Shown in pieces: positions 19,208 to 27,474 of a DNA stretch of 64,000 nt (position 1 is the stretch's first letter; the number at the start of each line of letters is the position of its first letter). The notes beneath the pieces were generated by a model that did no database searches, was not told the DNA's origin, and saw only the letters and a list, made by a program, of their open reading frames with translations. The stretch is from Variovorax paradoxus NBRC 15149 (GTDB lineage Bacteria > Pseudomonadota > Gammaproteobacteria > Burkholderiales > Burkholderiaceae_C), in the NCBI RefSeq assembly GCF_001591365.1, contig NZ_BCUT01000001.1, positions 1,178,001 through 1,242,000 on the forward strand, given 5' to 3'. The translations under genes and the position numbers were made by a program.

Positions 19208-19759
19208 TTACTTCTTGGCCGCGTCGGCGCCTTCGAACAGGCTCTTGGGCGGGTTCTTCTTCATTTCTTCGGCAAACGCGACCTGCTCGGCGGTCTGGCA
19301 TTCGTCGGCAATGCGCAGGCCCGCCTTCTGGTTCATCAGCATCGACTTGTTGCCCAGCTGCAGCCACATGGCACCGGCACGGGGGTCTTCGAGGCGGATG
19401 GCACCGGTGCGGCTTTCGACCGGGTGCATGCGGTACTTCACGCCCTTGGTCGACACGTTGAAGAAGCCGGGCTTCTTCTCGTCGGCGTCCACGGTCACGT
19501 CGGCGCCGAGTTCGCACTGGGCCTTGCCGAGCGAAACGCGCTTGGCGACGGCCAGGTCGGCCTCGGTCAGCACGATGTTGGTTTCGTCGGCGATGGGCGT
19601 GACTTCCTCGACGGCCTTGGCGGCCTTGCGGGTGACCTGCTTCTTGGCGGGCGCCTTCTTGGCTTCGGACTTGGCGGCCGGCTTGGCGGGGGTGGTCTGC
19701 GCCGTGGCGGCGAACGGAAGCGCCAGGGCCATAGCGGCGATCAGGGCAATTTTCTTCAT
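19208..19759 (-). CDS. Exported Lys/Ala-rich protein of unknown function
   Basis: 183 residues with a clear Sec signal peptide (MKKIALIAAMALALPFAATA, cleavage likely after ATA-Q), then an Ala/Lys/Pro-rich linker (about residues 22-48) and a compact C-terminal domain (about 60-175) holding two cysteines (GKAQCELGADVTV, ADECQTAEQ) that could form a disulfide in the periplasm. I do not recognise the family. It sits inside a run of TCA-cycle genes, 33 bp after the CitE-like gene and 87 bp before acnB, but nothing in it suggests a metabolic enzyme. The basic tract resembles a DNA- or cell-wall-contacting segment; function is open. Confidence 0.8.
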   Translation of the reverse strand: MKKIALIAAMALALPFAATAQTTPAKPAAKSEAKKAPAKKQVTRKAAKAVEEVTPIADETNIVLTEADLAVAKRVSLGKAQCELGADVTVDADEKKPGFFNVSTKGVKYRMHPVESRTGAIRLEDPRAGAMWLQLGNKSMLMNQKAGLRIADECQTAEQVAFAEEMKKNPPKSLFEGADAAKK

Positions 19760-19792
19760 GGGTGTGTTTCCTTGAGGCTGGATTCGGAAGTT

Positions 19793-20791
19793 TCAGGAGG
19801 CCGCGAGTGCAAACCAGGTTTTGGCTTCTGGCGGCAGCGCGCGCCCTGTTGCGTGGGCACGCGTCAGCACTTGCCAGAAATGGCGATAGCTCGCGCGGTC
19901 GTGCAATGTGCCATCAATTTGCGTCGGAGCCCAATTTGCGAGGGCCGCATTTGTAATGATTTTTGTGGCAATTTGAATCTGCGCCTCATCGGGCGCAAAT
20001 GCCTCCAGGATGGGCCGGATCTGGTTCGGATGGATGCTCCACATGCGCGTGTAGCCGAATTCGGCGGCCGCCTTGCGGGCTGCCAGGCGCATCGCGCCGG
20101 TGTCGTTGAACTCGGTGACCACGCAGTGCGAAGGCACCTTGCCGTAGGCATGCGCGGCGGATGCGATGGCCAGCTTGGCGCGCACCACCAGCGGATGCGT
20201 GAACTGCCCGGCCGCGCCCATGCCATCGGCGGGAATCGCGCCCGCATGGGCGGAAACGAAGTCCATCAGGCCGAAGCTCAGCGATTGCACGCGCGGATGC
20301 GCCGCGATCTCGAACGCGTTGTGCACGGCCAGCGGCGATTCGATCAGCACATGCAGCGGCAGCGCATCGGCATCGGCCGCCTCGAGCGCCGCCACCGCCT
20401 GCGCGACGTCGGCCACGGACTCCACCTTGGGCACCATCAGGTGGCTGAGGCGATGGCCGGCGCGGCCGGCGATGGTGATCACGTCGCCGGCAAAGGCGGG
20501 ATGGTCCACCGGGTGAACACGCACGCCCACGCGCATGCCGGGCTTGGCGGCCAATGCCAGTTCGGTCACGAGCGCGGCATGCTCCGCCTCGCCGCCCACG
20601 GGGGCGCCGTCCTCGCAGTCGAGCGTCACGTCGAACACGCAGGCACCGAATTCATCGGCCATCTCGGCTTGCAGCGCGAGGCTCTTCTTCATGCGCGCCT
20701 CGACGCCGCTGTAGTGGTCGCACACCGGCAGGCTCACGGCCCCGGCCTGCGCGCCGAGCAGCACTTCAGCGGGATGGGCGGCTTTGGTCAT
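19793..20791 (-). CDS. HpcH/HpaI-CitE-like aldolase/lyase family protein
   Basis: 332-residue TIM-barrel protein of the CitE/malyl-CoA lyase group. Visible: FDVTLDCEDGAPVGGEAEH (acidic Mg ligands), VGVRVHPVDHP (substrate Arg), SHLMVPKVES, LIESPLAVHNA and FGLMDFVSAHAG. There are no citrate lyase alpha or gamma subunits nearby, so it is a stand-alone enzyme; malyl-CoA, citramalyl-CoA or a related CoA ester are the likely substrates by family. The ATG overlaps the tam stop by 4 bp (ATGA), so it is translationally coupled to the trans-aconitate methyltransferase. The exact reaction is unproven. Confidence 0.85.
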   Translation of the reverse strand: MTKAAHPAEVLLGAQAGAVSLPVCDHYSGVEARMKKSLALQAEMADEFGACVFDVTLDCEDGAPVGGEAEHAALVTELALAAKPGMRVGVRVHPVDHPAFAGDVITIAGRAGHRLSHLMVPKVESVADVAQAVAALEAADADALPLHVLIESPLAVHNAFEIAAHPRVQSLSFGLMDFVSAHAGAIPADGMGAAGQFTHPLVVRAKLAIASAAHAYGKVPSHCVVTEFNDTGAMRLAARKAAAEFGYTRMWSIHPNQIRPILEAFAPDEAQIQIATKIITNAALANWAPTQIDGTLHDRASYRHFWQVLTRAHATGRALPPEAKTWFALAAS

Positions 20792-21567
20792 GCTTTTTTC
20801 TGCGCCACGATGAACATGCGCGGGAAGGCGAGCAGCCGCTTGCCGTCGGTGCGCACAGGATAGGCCTGGTCCACGCGGCGCTCGTATTCGGCCAGGTAGC
20901 TGGCCTGCAGGTCGGCCGGCAGGCGGTCGACGAAGGGCTTGAGCCCCGTGCCGCGCACCCACTCGACGATGGCCGCGGCATCGGCCATGGGGTGCTGGTA
21001 GATGGTGTGCCAGACATCGACCCTGGCCGCGGCAGGCGCGAGCAGGTCGTAGTAGCCGCCGAGCGGCAGCAGCAAGGTGCGCAGCCGGTCGGCATTGCCG
21101 ATGGGCTCGGCCCAGGGCGCCTCGGCCGCCACGGCGCGCATCAGGCGATGCGTGGGCTCCTCGCGGTTGTCGGGCATCTGGATGGCGAGCACGCCACCGG
21201 GGGCCAGCGCAGCGAACAGGCGCGGGATCAGCCGCTCGTGATCGGGCACCCACTGCAGGGCTGCGTTGGCGTAAATGAGGTCGGGCGCTTCGTCTTGCGG
21301 CGCCCAGGTCGCGATGTCGCTCAACTCGAAGCGTGCCTGCGGCAGGCGTTCGCGCGCGCTCGCCAGCATGGCTTCGGAGTTGTCGGTTCCGACGACTTTC
21401 GCCGTCGGGAACCGGTTGGCCAGCAGCTCGGTGGAATTGCCCGGGCCGCAGCCGAGGTCGACCACGCGGGCCGCCTCCGGCAACGGCACCCGCGCCAGGA
21501 GTTCCTGTGCGGGGCGGGTGCGCTCGTCCTCGTAGCGACGGTAGAGCGCGGGGTTCCAGTCGAGCAT
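20788..21567 (-). CDS. tam: Trans-aconitate 2-methyltransferase
   Basis: SAM-dependent methyltransferase that methylates trans-aconitate, a spontaneous isomer of cis-aconitate that inhibits aconitase. 259 residues. Motif I VVDLGCGPGNSTELLA, then VVGTDNSEAML, DLIYANAALQWVPDH and the Tam-type tail (WVRGTGLKPFVDRLP, FPRMFIVAQKK) are present. It sits 15 bp after mdh and overlaps the CitE-like gene, in the same strand run as acnB, which suits a repair role in the TCA cycle. Confidence 0.93.
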   Translation of the reverse strand: MLDWNPALYRRYEDERTRPAQELLARVPLPEAARVVDLGCGPGNSTELLANRFPTAKVVGTDNSEAMLASARERLPQARFELSDIATWAPQDEAPDLIYANAALQWVPDHERLIPRLFAALAPGGVLAIQMPDNREEPTHRLMRAVAAEAPWAEPIGNADRLRTLLLPLGGYYDLLAPAAARVDVWHTIYQHPMADAAAIVEWVRGTGLKPFVDRLPADLQASYLAEYERRVDQAYPVRTDGKRLLAFPRMFIVAQKKA

Positions 21568-21582
21568 GCCGGCGGTCTTGGC

Positions 21583-22569
21583 TTAGATCAGGTGCGCAAC
21601 GCCGGCCTGTTCGCCTTGCAGTTCTTCGAGCGTCTTGTTGATGCGTTCCTGGCTGAAGGCGTCGATTTCCAGGCCTTCGACCAGCTTGTACTCGCCGTTC
21701 TCGCAGGTGACCGGGAAGCCGAACATCGTGTCCTTCGGAATGCCGTACTGGCCGTCCGACGGGATGCCCATGGTGACCCACTTGCCGTTGGTGCCCAGGG
21801 CCCAGTCGCGCATGTGGTCGATGGCGGCGTTGGCGGCCGAGGCAGCCGACGACAGGCCGCGGGCCTCGATGATGGCGGCGCCGCGCTTGCCAACGGTCGG
21901 CAGGAAGGTGTTGGCGTTCCATTCCTGGTCGTTGATCATCTTGGCGACGCTTTCGCCCTTGATGGTGGCAAAACGGTAGTCGGCGTACATCGTGGGCGAG
22001 TGGTTGCCCCAGACGACGAGCTTCTCGATGTCGGCCACGGCCTTGCCGGTCTTGGCGGCGATCTGGCTGGCGGCGCGGTTGTGGTCCAGGCGCAGCATGG
22101 CGGTGAAGTTCTTGCGCGGCAGGTCGGGTGCGCTCTTCATCGCGATGTAGGCGTTGGTGTTGGCGGGGTTGCCGACCACCAGCACCTTGACGTTGCGGCT
22201 GGCCACGGCGTTGAGCGCCTTGCCCTGCGCCGTGAAGATGGCGCCGTTGACGGCCAGCAGCTCGGCACGCTCCATGCCCGGGCCGCGCGGACGCGAACCC
22301 ACCAGGAGGGCGTAGTCGGCATCCTTGAAGGCGGTCATCGGGTCGCCATGGGCTTCCATACCGGCCAAGAGCGGGAAGGCGCAGTCGTCGAGCTCCATCA
22401 TCACGCCCTTGAGCGCCTTCTGGGCCTTCTCGTCGGGGATCTCGAGCAGTTGCAGGATGACCGGCTGGTCCTTGCCGAGCATTTCGCCGGACGCGATACG
22501 GAACAACAGGGCGTAACCGATTTGGCCGGCGGCACCGGTGACGGCAACGCGGACGGGTTTTTTGCTCAT
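21583..22569 (-). CDS. mdh: Malate dehydrogenase
   Basis: NAD-dependent malate/oxaloacetate interconversion in the TCA cycle. 328 residues, of the cytosolic-type MDH subgroup common in beta-proteobacteria. NAD motif [19 protein letters not shown] near the N-terminus, substrate Arg loop [12 protein letters not shown], and the catalytic pair in [12 protein letters not shown] (His) and [12 protein letters not shown] (Asp). First gene of the minus-strand TCA run and divergent from gntR. The 93-bp leader upstream holds a hairpin and a candidate -10 element. Confidence 0.97.
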   Translation of the reverse strand: MSKKPVRVAVTGAAGQIGYALLFRIASGEMLGKDQPVILQLLEIPDEKAQKALKGVMMELDDCAFPLLAGMEAHGDPMTAFKDADYALLVGSRPRGPGMERAELLAVNGAIFTAQGKALNAVASRNVKVLVVGNPANTNAYIAMKSAPDLPRKNFTAMLRLDHNRAASQIAAKTGKAVADIEKLVVWGNHSPTMYADYRFATIKGESVAKMINDQEWNANTFLPTVGKRGAAIIEARGLSSAASAANAAIDHMRDWALGTNGKWVTMGIPSDGQYGIPKDTMFGFPVTCENGEYKLVEGLEIDAFSQERINKTLEELQGEQAGVAHLI

Positions 22570-22634
22570 GGGAAGACTCCAGAAGATGGTGAAACGGTAT
22601 CGGCGGGCGCGCGTGGCGCCGATGGTCCTGCAGG

Positions 22635-22651
22635 GCGGGAATCCTTCCCGC
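22635..22651 (-). promoter_or_regulatory. Hairpin in the mdh 5' leader
   Basis: Perfect inverted repeat GCGGGAA-(3 nt)-TTCCCGC about 65 bp upstream of the mdh ATG, downstream of a candidate -10. There is no T run, so it is not a simple terminator; a role in mRNA stability or translation is possible. Confidence 0.4.
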
Positions 22652-22668
22652 GGCGCAGGCCGGCCCGC

Positions 22669-22674
22669 ATTTTA
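22669..22674 (-). promoter_or_regulatory. Candidate -10 element of mdh
   Basis: Minus strand TAAAAT in the context GGCTTAAAATGC, which resembles the GGCTAAAAT context upstream of lysS and acpP in this window. No good -35 hexamer is seen 16-18 bp upstream. Confidence 0.35.
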
Positions 22675-22701
22675 AGCCGATTCAGCAGGCCTCGTCTTAT
22701 G

Positions 22702-22713
22702 TCTTATATAAGA
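22702..22713. promoter_or_regulatory. Candidate GntR operator between mdh and gntR
   Basis: Perfect 12-bp palindrome TCTTATATAAGA, preceded by an extra direct copy of GTCTTAT (22694-22700). It is the most A+T-rich spot in the 183-bp divergent region, overlaps the probable gntR core promoter and lies upstream of the mdh promoter. Autoregulation and control of mdh are inferred. Confidence 0.55.
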
Positions 22714-22752
22714 TATGCTCCGGGGTTCCGCCACGGCGCACCCACCGCTGCC

Positions 22753-23511
22753 ATGAATGCCCCCACCGTCCTCGAAGATTCTGCGACGCCCTCCTTCAGC
22801 CCGCTCTACCAGCAGATCAAGACGCTGATCCTGCAGAGCCTGCAGGCCGGCGAGTGGAAGCCGGGCGAGCCCATTCCCAGCGAGATGGACCTGGCGGTGC
22901 GCTTTCGCGTGAGCCAGGGCACGGTGCGCAAGGCCATCGACGAACTCTCGGCCGAAAACCTCGTGGTGCGGCGCCAGGGCAAGGGCACCTTCGTCGCCAC
23001 GCACGCCGAGCAGCATGTGCAGTACCGTTTCCTCAAGCTGGTGCCCGATGTTGGCACGCCAAGCACCGAGGGTCCGGCCGAGCGCACCATCGTCGACTGC
23101 CGCCGCCAGCGCGCCTCGGCCGACGTGGCGCGTGCCCTGGGCCTGCGCACGGGCGACGCGGTGCTGCAGGTGCGGCGCGTGCTCGCCTACGGCGGCGTCC
23201 CGACCATCCTCGAAGACCTCTGGCTCCCCGGCGCGCCGTTCAAGGGCCTCACGGCCGAACGCCTGCGCGCCTGGCCGGGCCCGATGTACGCCATGTTCGA
23301 AACCGAATTCGGCGTGCGCATGGTGCGCGCCGAAGAAAAGATCCGCGCCGTGCTGCCCGATGCCGAGCAGGCCGCGCTGCTCGACGTGCCGCTGCAGATG
23401 CCGCTGCTCAGCGTGGAGCGCCTGGCCCACACCTACCACGACACGCCGATGGAACTGCGCCGCGGCCTCTACCGCACCGACACGCACCACTACCGCAACC
23501 AGCTCGGCTGA
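22753..23511 (+). CDS. GntR/HutC-family regulator (UTRA domain)
   Basis: 252 residues. N-terminal winged helix (about 17-85): SPLYQQIKTLILQSLQAGEW, PIPSEMDLAVRFRVSQGTVR and RQGKGTFVATH. The C-terminal UTRA effector domain (about 100-245) has the usual pattern up to HYRNQLG. The ATG at 22753 is chosen since the open frame further upstream crosses the palindrome. Position between mdh (divergent) and sdhCDAB (same strand, 225 bp downstream) makes it the likely local regulator of TCA genes; the effector is unknown but a carboxylic acid is plausible. Confidence 0.9.
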   Translation: MNAPTVLEDSATPSFSPLYQQIKTLILQSLQAGEWKPGEPIPSEMDLAVRFRVSQGTVRKAIDELSAENLVVRRQGKGTFVATHAEQHVQYRFLKLVPDVGTPSTEGPAERTIVDCRRQRASADVARALGLRTGDAVLQVRRVLAYGGVPTILEDLWLPGAPFKGLTAERLRAWPGPMYAMFETEFGVRMVRAEEKIRAVLPDAEQAALLDVPLQMPLLSVERLAHTYHDTPMELRRGLYRTDTHHYRNQLG

Positions 23512-23649
23512 GCGCGCATCCAGATGGCATCACGACCCCACCGCATGGCAGCGCCGAAGATTCGCGCACAACACGCCGCGAACTCCCTAGCATCCGACTG
23601 CAGCGCTGCGCCGACGCGGGCACCTCCGCCACGCAATGGTGCATTGCAA

Positions 23650-23655
23650 TAGAAT
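23650..23655 (+). promoter_or_regulatory. Candidate -10 element for sdhC
   Basis: TAGAAT (5 of 6 to consensus) about 80 bp upstream of the sdhC ATG, preceded by the palindrome ATTGCAAT (23643-23650). No convincing -35. The rest of the 225-bp gntR-sdhC gap shows no terminator and no RNA gene that I can recognise. Confidence 0.3.
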
Positions 23656-23736
23656 TTTGCGTTGTTTGCATTCCGCAGAAGAAACAAAAGCGTTCGCTCT
23701 CAGAACAAGCCACCAAGCCACGAAAGCCTCCCCCCA

Positions 23737-24183
23737 ATGACAGAGCTTGCAACTCCTCCCCGGCCGCCGCGCCGCGAATTCCGAAACATCAACGCCTTCA
23801 CCGATCTCACGACCTACCGGCTGCCGCCGGCCGGCATCGTGTCGATCCTGCACCGCGTGAGCGGCGTGCTCATGTTCCTGCTGCTGCCGTTCATCATCTG
23901 GATGTTCGACACCTCGCTTTCGTCCGACTACTCCTTCGCCAGGTTCAAGGCCGCGTTCAACAGCAGCCTTGGTTTCGTTCCGGGCTGGTTCATCAAGCTG
24001 GTGGCTCTCGCGCTGATCTGGGCCTACCTGCACCACTTCATCGCCGGCCTGCGCCATCTCTGGATGGACGTGAGCCACGCCGCCGTCACCAAGGAGTTCG
24101 GCCAGACCTCCGCCGTGGTCACGCTGGCCCTGAGCATCCTGCTCACCCTGGTGCTCGGCGCCAAGCTGTTCGGCCTGTACTGA
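23737..24183 (+). CDS. sdhC: Succinate dehydrogenase cytochrome b556 subunit
   Basis: Membrane anchor of complex II, 148 residues with three transmembrane helices. The family motif SILHRVSGV (S and R near quinone) lies before helix 1, and the heme-ligand His is in the LHHFIAGLRHLWMD segment of helix 2. The ATG at 23737 follows from the conserved N-terminus (RPPRREFRNIN...); the longer open frame has no similarity. First of sdhC-D-A-B-E-gltA. Confidence 0.94.
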   Translation: MTELATPPRPPRREFRNINAFTDLTTYRLPPAGIVSILHRVSGVLMFLLLPFIIWMFDTSLSSDYSFARFKAAFNSSLGFVPGWFIKLVALALIWAYLHHFIAGLRHLWMDVSHAAVTKEFGQTSAVVTLALSILLTLVLGAKLFGLY

Positions 24184-24196
24184 GAAGGAGCCAACC

Positions 24197-24562
24197 ATGT
24201 CTGTGAACTACGGCTCCAAGCGCATCGTCGTCGGCGCGCACTACGGTTTGCGCGACTGGCTCAGCCAGCGCATCACGGGCGGCCTGATGGCGCTCTTCAC
24301 GATCATCCTGCTCGCGCAGCTGATCTTCACGCGCGGCCCCATCGGCTACGACCTGTGGGCCGGCATCTTCGCCGCGCAGTGGATGAAGGTGCTGACCTTC
24401 TGCGTGATCGCCTCCCTGCTCTACCACGTGTGGGTCGGCATGCGCGACGTGTGGATGGACTACGTCCAGCCCGTCGGCATTCGCCTCGCCCTGCAAATTT
24501 TCACCATCGTCTGGCTTGTCGGTTGTGCGGGTTGGGCCATTCAAGTGCTTTGGAAGATCTGA
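24197..24562 (+). CDS. sdhD: Succinate dehydrogenase hydrophobic anchor subunit
   Basis: 121 residues with three transmembrane helices, anchoring SdhAB and contributing to heme b and ubiquinone binding. Motifs RDWLSQRITGGLMALFT at helix 1 and LLYHVWVGMRDVWMDYV (heme/quinone His, Asp) at helix 2 match SdhD. A GAAGGAG ribosome site precedes the ATG; 13 bp after sdhC and 7 bp before sdhA. Confidence 0.94.
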   Translation: MSVNYGSKRIVVGAHYGLRDWLSQRITGGLMALFTIILLAQLIFTRGPIGYDLWAGIFAAQWMKVLTFCVIASLLYHVWVGMRDVWMDYVQPVGIRLALQIFTIVWLVGCAGWAIQVLWKI

Positions 24563-24569
24563 CCCCACC

Positions 24570-26378
24570 ATGACCTACACAAAAGAACAAATCACCAAGC
24601 GCAAGTTCGACGTCGTGATCGTCGGCGCCGGCGGCTCCGGCATGCGCGCCTCGCTGCAACTCGCCCGCGCGGGCCTGAACGTGGCGGTGCTCTCCAAGGT
24701 GTTCCCCACGCGTTCGCACACCGTCGCTGCCCAAGGCGGCGTGGGCGCATCGCTCGGCAACATGAGCGAGGACAACTGGCACTACCACTTCTACGACACG
24801 ATCAAGGGCTCCGACTGGCTCGGCGACCAGGACGCGATCGAGTTCATGTGCCGCGAAGCCCCGAAGGTCGTGTACGAGCTCGAGCACTTCGGCATGCCCT
24901 TCGACCGCAACCCCGACGGCACGATCTACCAGCGCCCCTTCGGCGGCCACACGGCCAATTACGGCGAGAAGCCCGTGCAGCGCGCCTGCGCCGCGGCCGA
25001 CCGCACCGGCCATGCGATGCTGCACACGCTCTACCAGAAGAACGTCGAGGCACGCACCCAGTTCTTCGTCGAATGGATGGCGCTCGACCTGATCCGCGAC
25101 GCCGAAGGCGACGTGGTCGGCGTGACGGCGCTCGAAATGGAAACCGGCGACCTGCACATCCTGCAGGCCAAAACCGTGCTGCTGGCCACCGGCGGCGCGG
25201 GCCGCATCTTCCAGGCCTCGACCAATGCCTTCATCAACACCGGCGACGGCCTGGGCATGGCCGCGCGTTCGGGCATTCCGCTGCAGGACATGGAGTTCTG
25301 GCAGTTCCACCCGACCGGCGTGGCCGGCGCCGGCGTGCTGCTGACCGAAGGCTGCCGCGGCGAAGGCGCGATCCTGCTCAACAGCAACGGCGAGCGCTTC
25401 ATGGAGCGCTATGCGCCCACGCTGAAGGACCTGGCGCCGCGCGACTTCGTCTCGCGCTCGATGGACCAGGAAATCAAGGAAGGCCGCGGCTGCGGCCCCA
25501 ACAAGGACTACGTGCTGCTGAAGCTCGACCACCTCGGTGCCGAGACCATCCACAAGCGCCTGCCCTCGGTGTATGAAATTGGCGTGAACTTCGCCAACGT
25601 CGACATCACGAAGGAGCCGATCCCCGTGGTGCCCACCATCCACTACCAGATGGGCGGCATCCCGACCAACATCAACGGCCAGGTCGTGATTCAGCAAGGC
25701 GAGCAGAACAGCGCCGTGGTGAACGGCCTCTACGCGGTGGGCGAATGCTCCTGCGTGAGCGTGCACGGCGCCAACCGCCTGGGCACCAATTCGCTGCTCG
25801 ACCTGCTGGTGTTCGGCCGCGCGGCCGGCAACCATATCGTCGAGTTCAACGACAAGCTCAAGGAACACAAGCCGCTGCCGGCCGATGCCGCCGACCGCAC
25901 ACTGGAGCGCCTGAACCGCCTCGAGGCCGCCACCGGCGGCGAATACGCACAGGACGTGGCGGGCGAGATCCGCGCCGTCATGCAGCAGCACGCCGCCGTG
26001 TTCCGCAAGCAGGCCTCGATGGACGAAGGCGTGGTCAAGATCGCCGCCGTGCGCGAGCGCGTCAACGCCATTGGCCTGAAGGACAAGTCGAAGGTGTTCA
26101 ACACCGCGCGCATCGAGGCGCTCGAAGTCGACAACCTGATCGAAGTGGCGCAGGCCACCATGGTCTCGGCCGCCGCCCGCAAGGAATGCCGCGGCGCGCA
26201 CACGGTCGAGGACTACGAACGCCCGGCCGACGACCCGGTCGCGCCGCTCGGCCGCGACGACGCCAACTGGATGAAGCACACGCTCTGGTACAGCCAGGAC
26301 AACCGCCTCTCCTACAAGCCGGTCAACCTCAAGCCGCTGACGGTCGACTCCGTTCCTCCCAAGGTCCGTACGTTCTAA
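24570..26378 (+). CDS. sdhA: Succinate dehydrogenase flavoprotein subunit
   Basis: 602 residues; oxidises succinate to fumarate with covalent FAD. Rossmann motif VVIVGAGGSGMRASL at residues 14-28, the flavinylated His in RSHTVAAQGGVGAS (about residue 52), QFHPTGVAGAGVL, and the catalytic Arg in REDFVSRSM-type sequence (here PRDFVSRSMD). The C-terminal TLWYSQDNRLSYKPV is typical. The start is fixed by similarity and the 7-bp spacing to sdhD. Confidence 0.98.
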   Translation: MTYTKEQITKRKFDVVIVGAGGSGMRASLQLARAGLNVAVLSKVFPTRSHTVAAQGGVGASLGNMSEDNWHYHFYDTIKGSDWLGDQDAIEFMCREAPKVVYELEHFGMPFDRNPDGTIYQRPFGGHTANYGEKPVQRACAAADRTGHAMLHTLYQKNVEARTQFFVEWMALDLIRDAEGDVVGVTALEMETGDLHILQAKTVLLATGGAGRIFQASTNAFINTGDGLGMAARSGIPLQDMEFWQFHPTGVAGAGVLLTEGCRGEGAILLNSNGERFMERYAPTLKDLAPRDFVSRSMDQEIKEGRGCGPNKDYVLLKLDHLGAETIHKRLPSVYEIGVNFANVDITKEPIPVVPTIHYQMGGIPTNINGQVVIQQGEQNSAVVNGLYAVGECSCVSVHGANRLGTNSLLDLLVFGRAAGNHIVEFNDKLKEHKPLPADAADRTLERLNRLEAATGGEYAQDVAGEIRAVMQQHAAVFRKQASMDEGVVKIAAVRERVNAIGLKDKSKVFNTARIEALEVDNLIEVAQATMVSAAARKECRGAHTVEDYERPADDPVAPLGRDDANWMKHTLWYSQDNRLSYKPVNLKPLTVDSVPPKVRTF

Positions 26379-26405
26379 GCAAGAACAACATCACAAGGTT
26401 TCACG

Positions 26406-27107
26406 ATGAAGCGCACATTCCAGATCTACCGCTACGACCCGGACAAGGACGCCAAGCCCTACATGCAGACCGTCGAGATCGAACTCGACGGCCATGAGCG
26501 CATGCTGCTCGACGCCCTGATGAAGCTCAAAGCGCAAGATCCCACGCTGTCGTTCCGCCGCTCCTGCCGCGAAGGCGTCTGCGGCTCCGACGCGATGAAC
26601 ATCAACGGCAAGAACGGCCTGGCCTGCCTGACCAACATGCTCACGCTCAAGGGCACCATCGTGCTCAAGCCGCTGCCGGGCCTGCCCGTCATCCGCGACC
26701 TGATCGTGGACATGACGCAGTTCTTCAAGCAGTACAACTCGATCAAGCCGTACCTGCAGAACGACAACGTGCCGCCCGAGAAGGAACGCCTGCAGTCGCC
26801 CGAGGAGCGCGACGAGCTCAACGGCCTGTACGAGTGCATCCTGTGCGCGAGCTGCTCCACCAGCTGCCCGAGCTTCTGGTGGAACCCCGACAAGTTCGTG
26901 GGCCCGGCAGGCCTCTTGCAGGCCTACCGCTTCATCGCCGACAGCCGCGACGAAGCCACCGCCGAACGCCTGGACAACCTCGAAGACCCGTACCGCCTGT
27001 TCCGCTGCCACACGATCATGAACTGCGTCGACGTGTGCCCGAAGAACCTGAACCCCACCAAGGCGATCGGCAAGATCAAGGAACTGATGGTGCGCCGCGC
27101 CATCTGA
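26406..27107 (+). CDS. sdhB: Succinate dehydrogenase iron-sulfur subunit
   Basis: 233 residues carrying electrons from FAD to quinone. [2Fe-2S] ligands in CREGVCGSDAMNING and GLACLT; [4Fe-4S] in CILCASCSTSCP; [3Fe-4S] in CHTIMNCVDVCPK. All cysteines are present and correctly spaced. Followed after 19 bp by sdhE. Confidence 0.98.
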   Translation: MKRTFQIYRYDPDKDAKPYMQTVEIELDGHERMLLDALMKLKAQDPTLSFRRSCREGVCGSDAMNINGKNGLACLTNMLTLKGTIVLKPLPGLPVIRDLIVDMTQFFKQYNSIKPYLQNDNVPPEKERLQSPEERDELNGLYECILCASCSTSCPSFWWNPDKFVGPAGLLQAYRFIADSRDEATAERLDNLEDPYRLFRCHTIMNCVDVCPKNLNPTKAIGKIKELMVRRAI

Positions 27108-27126
27108 TCCCTTTCCGAGAGAAACC

Positions 27127-27450
27127 ATGCAAACCGCCGCCGACCCGTCCGAGCCGATCAGCGAACGCGCGCTGAGCAAGCTGAAATGGCGCTGCCGGCG
27201 CGGCCTGCTCGAGAACGACCTGTTCATCGCCCGCTTCTTCGAGCGGCACGAATCCCGCATGACCAACGGCCAGGCGGGAGCGATGGAGACCTTGATGGAC
27301 CTGTCGGACAACGACCTCCTCGATCTTCTCCTGCGAAGAAAGGAGCCCGAGCCCGCATGGGCCGGGGCCGAGGTGGTCGAGTTGCTGCAGCTGATGCGCA
27401 CCGACGGCGCGCAGCGCCCCGCAACCTCCGTTTCCTCTTCGCCCTCCTGA
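27127..27450 (+). CDS. sdhE: FAD assembly factor SdhE (CptB family)
   Basis: 107 residues; needed for covalent flavin attachment to SdhA. The family motif RRGLLENDLFI (RGxxE) is at about residues 24-34, followed by helices ending in LLDLLLRRKEPE. A variable tail of about 25 residues follows. It lies between sdhB (19 bp) and gltA (24 bp). In E. coli its partner gene ygfX (cptA) is adjacent; here a YgfX-like gene sits 32 kb away by rpoE. Confidence 0.93.
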   Translation: MQTAADPSEPISERALSKLKWRCRRGLLENDLFIARFFERHESRMTNGQAGAMETLMDLSDNDLLDLLLRRKEPEPAWAGAEVVELLQLMRTDGAQRPATSVSSSPS

Positions 27451-27474
27451 ATACTCCTCTGAAAGAAACCCGAA

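Noticed and set aside
17621..20863. A very long open frame on the plus strand opposite acnB and the CitE-like gene
   Set aside because: It is a third-position G+C artefact antisense to well-identified genes; its translation is Gly/Ala/Arg/His-rich without family motifs.
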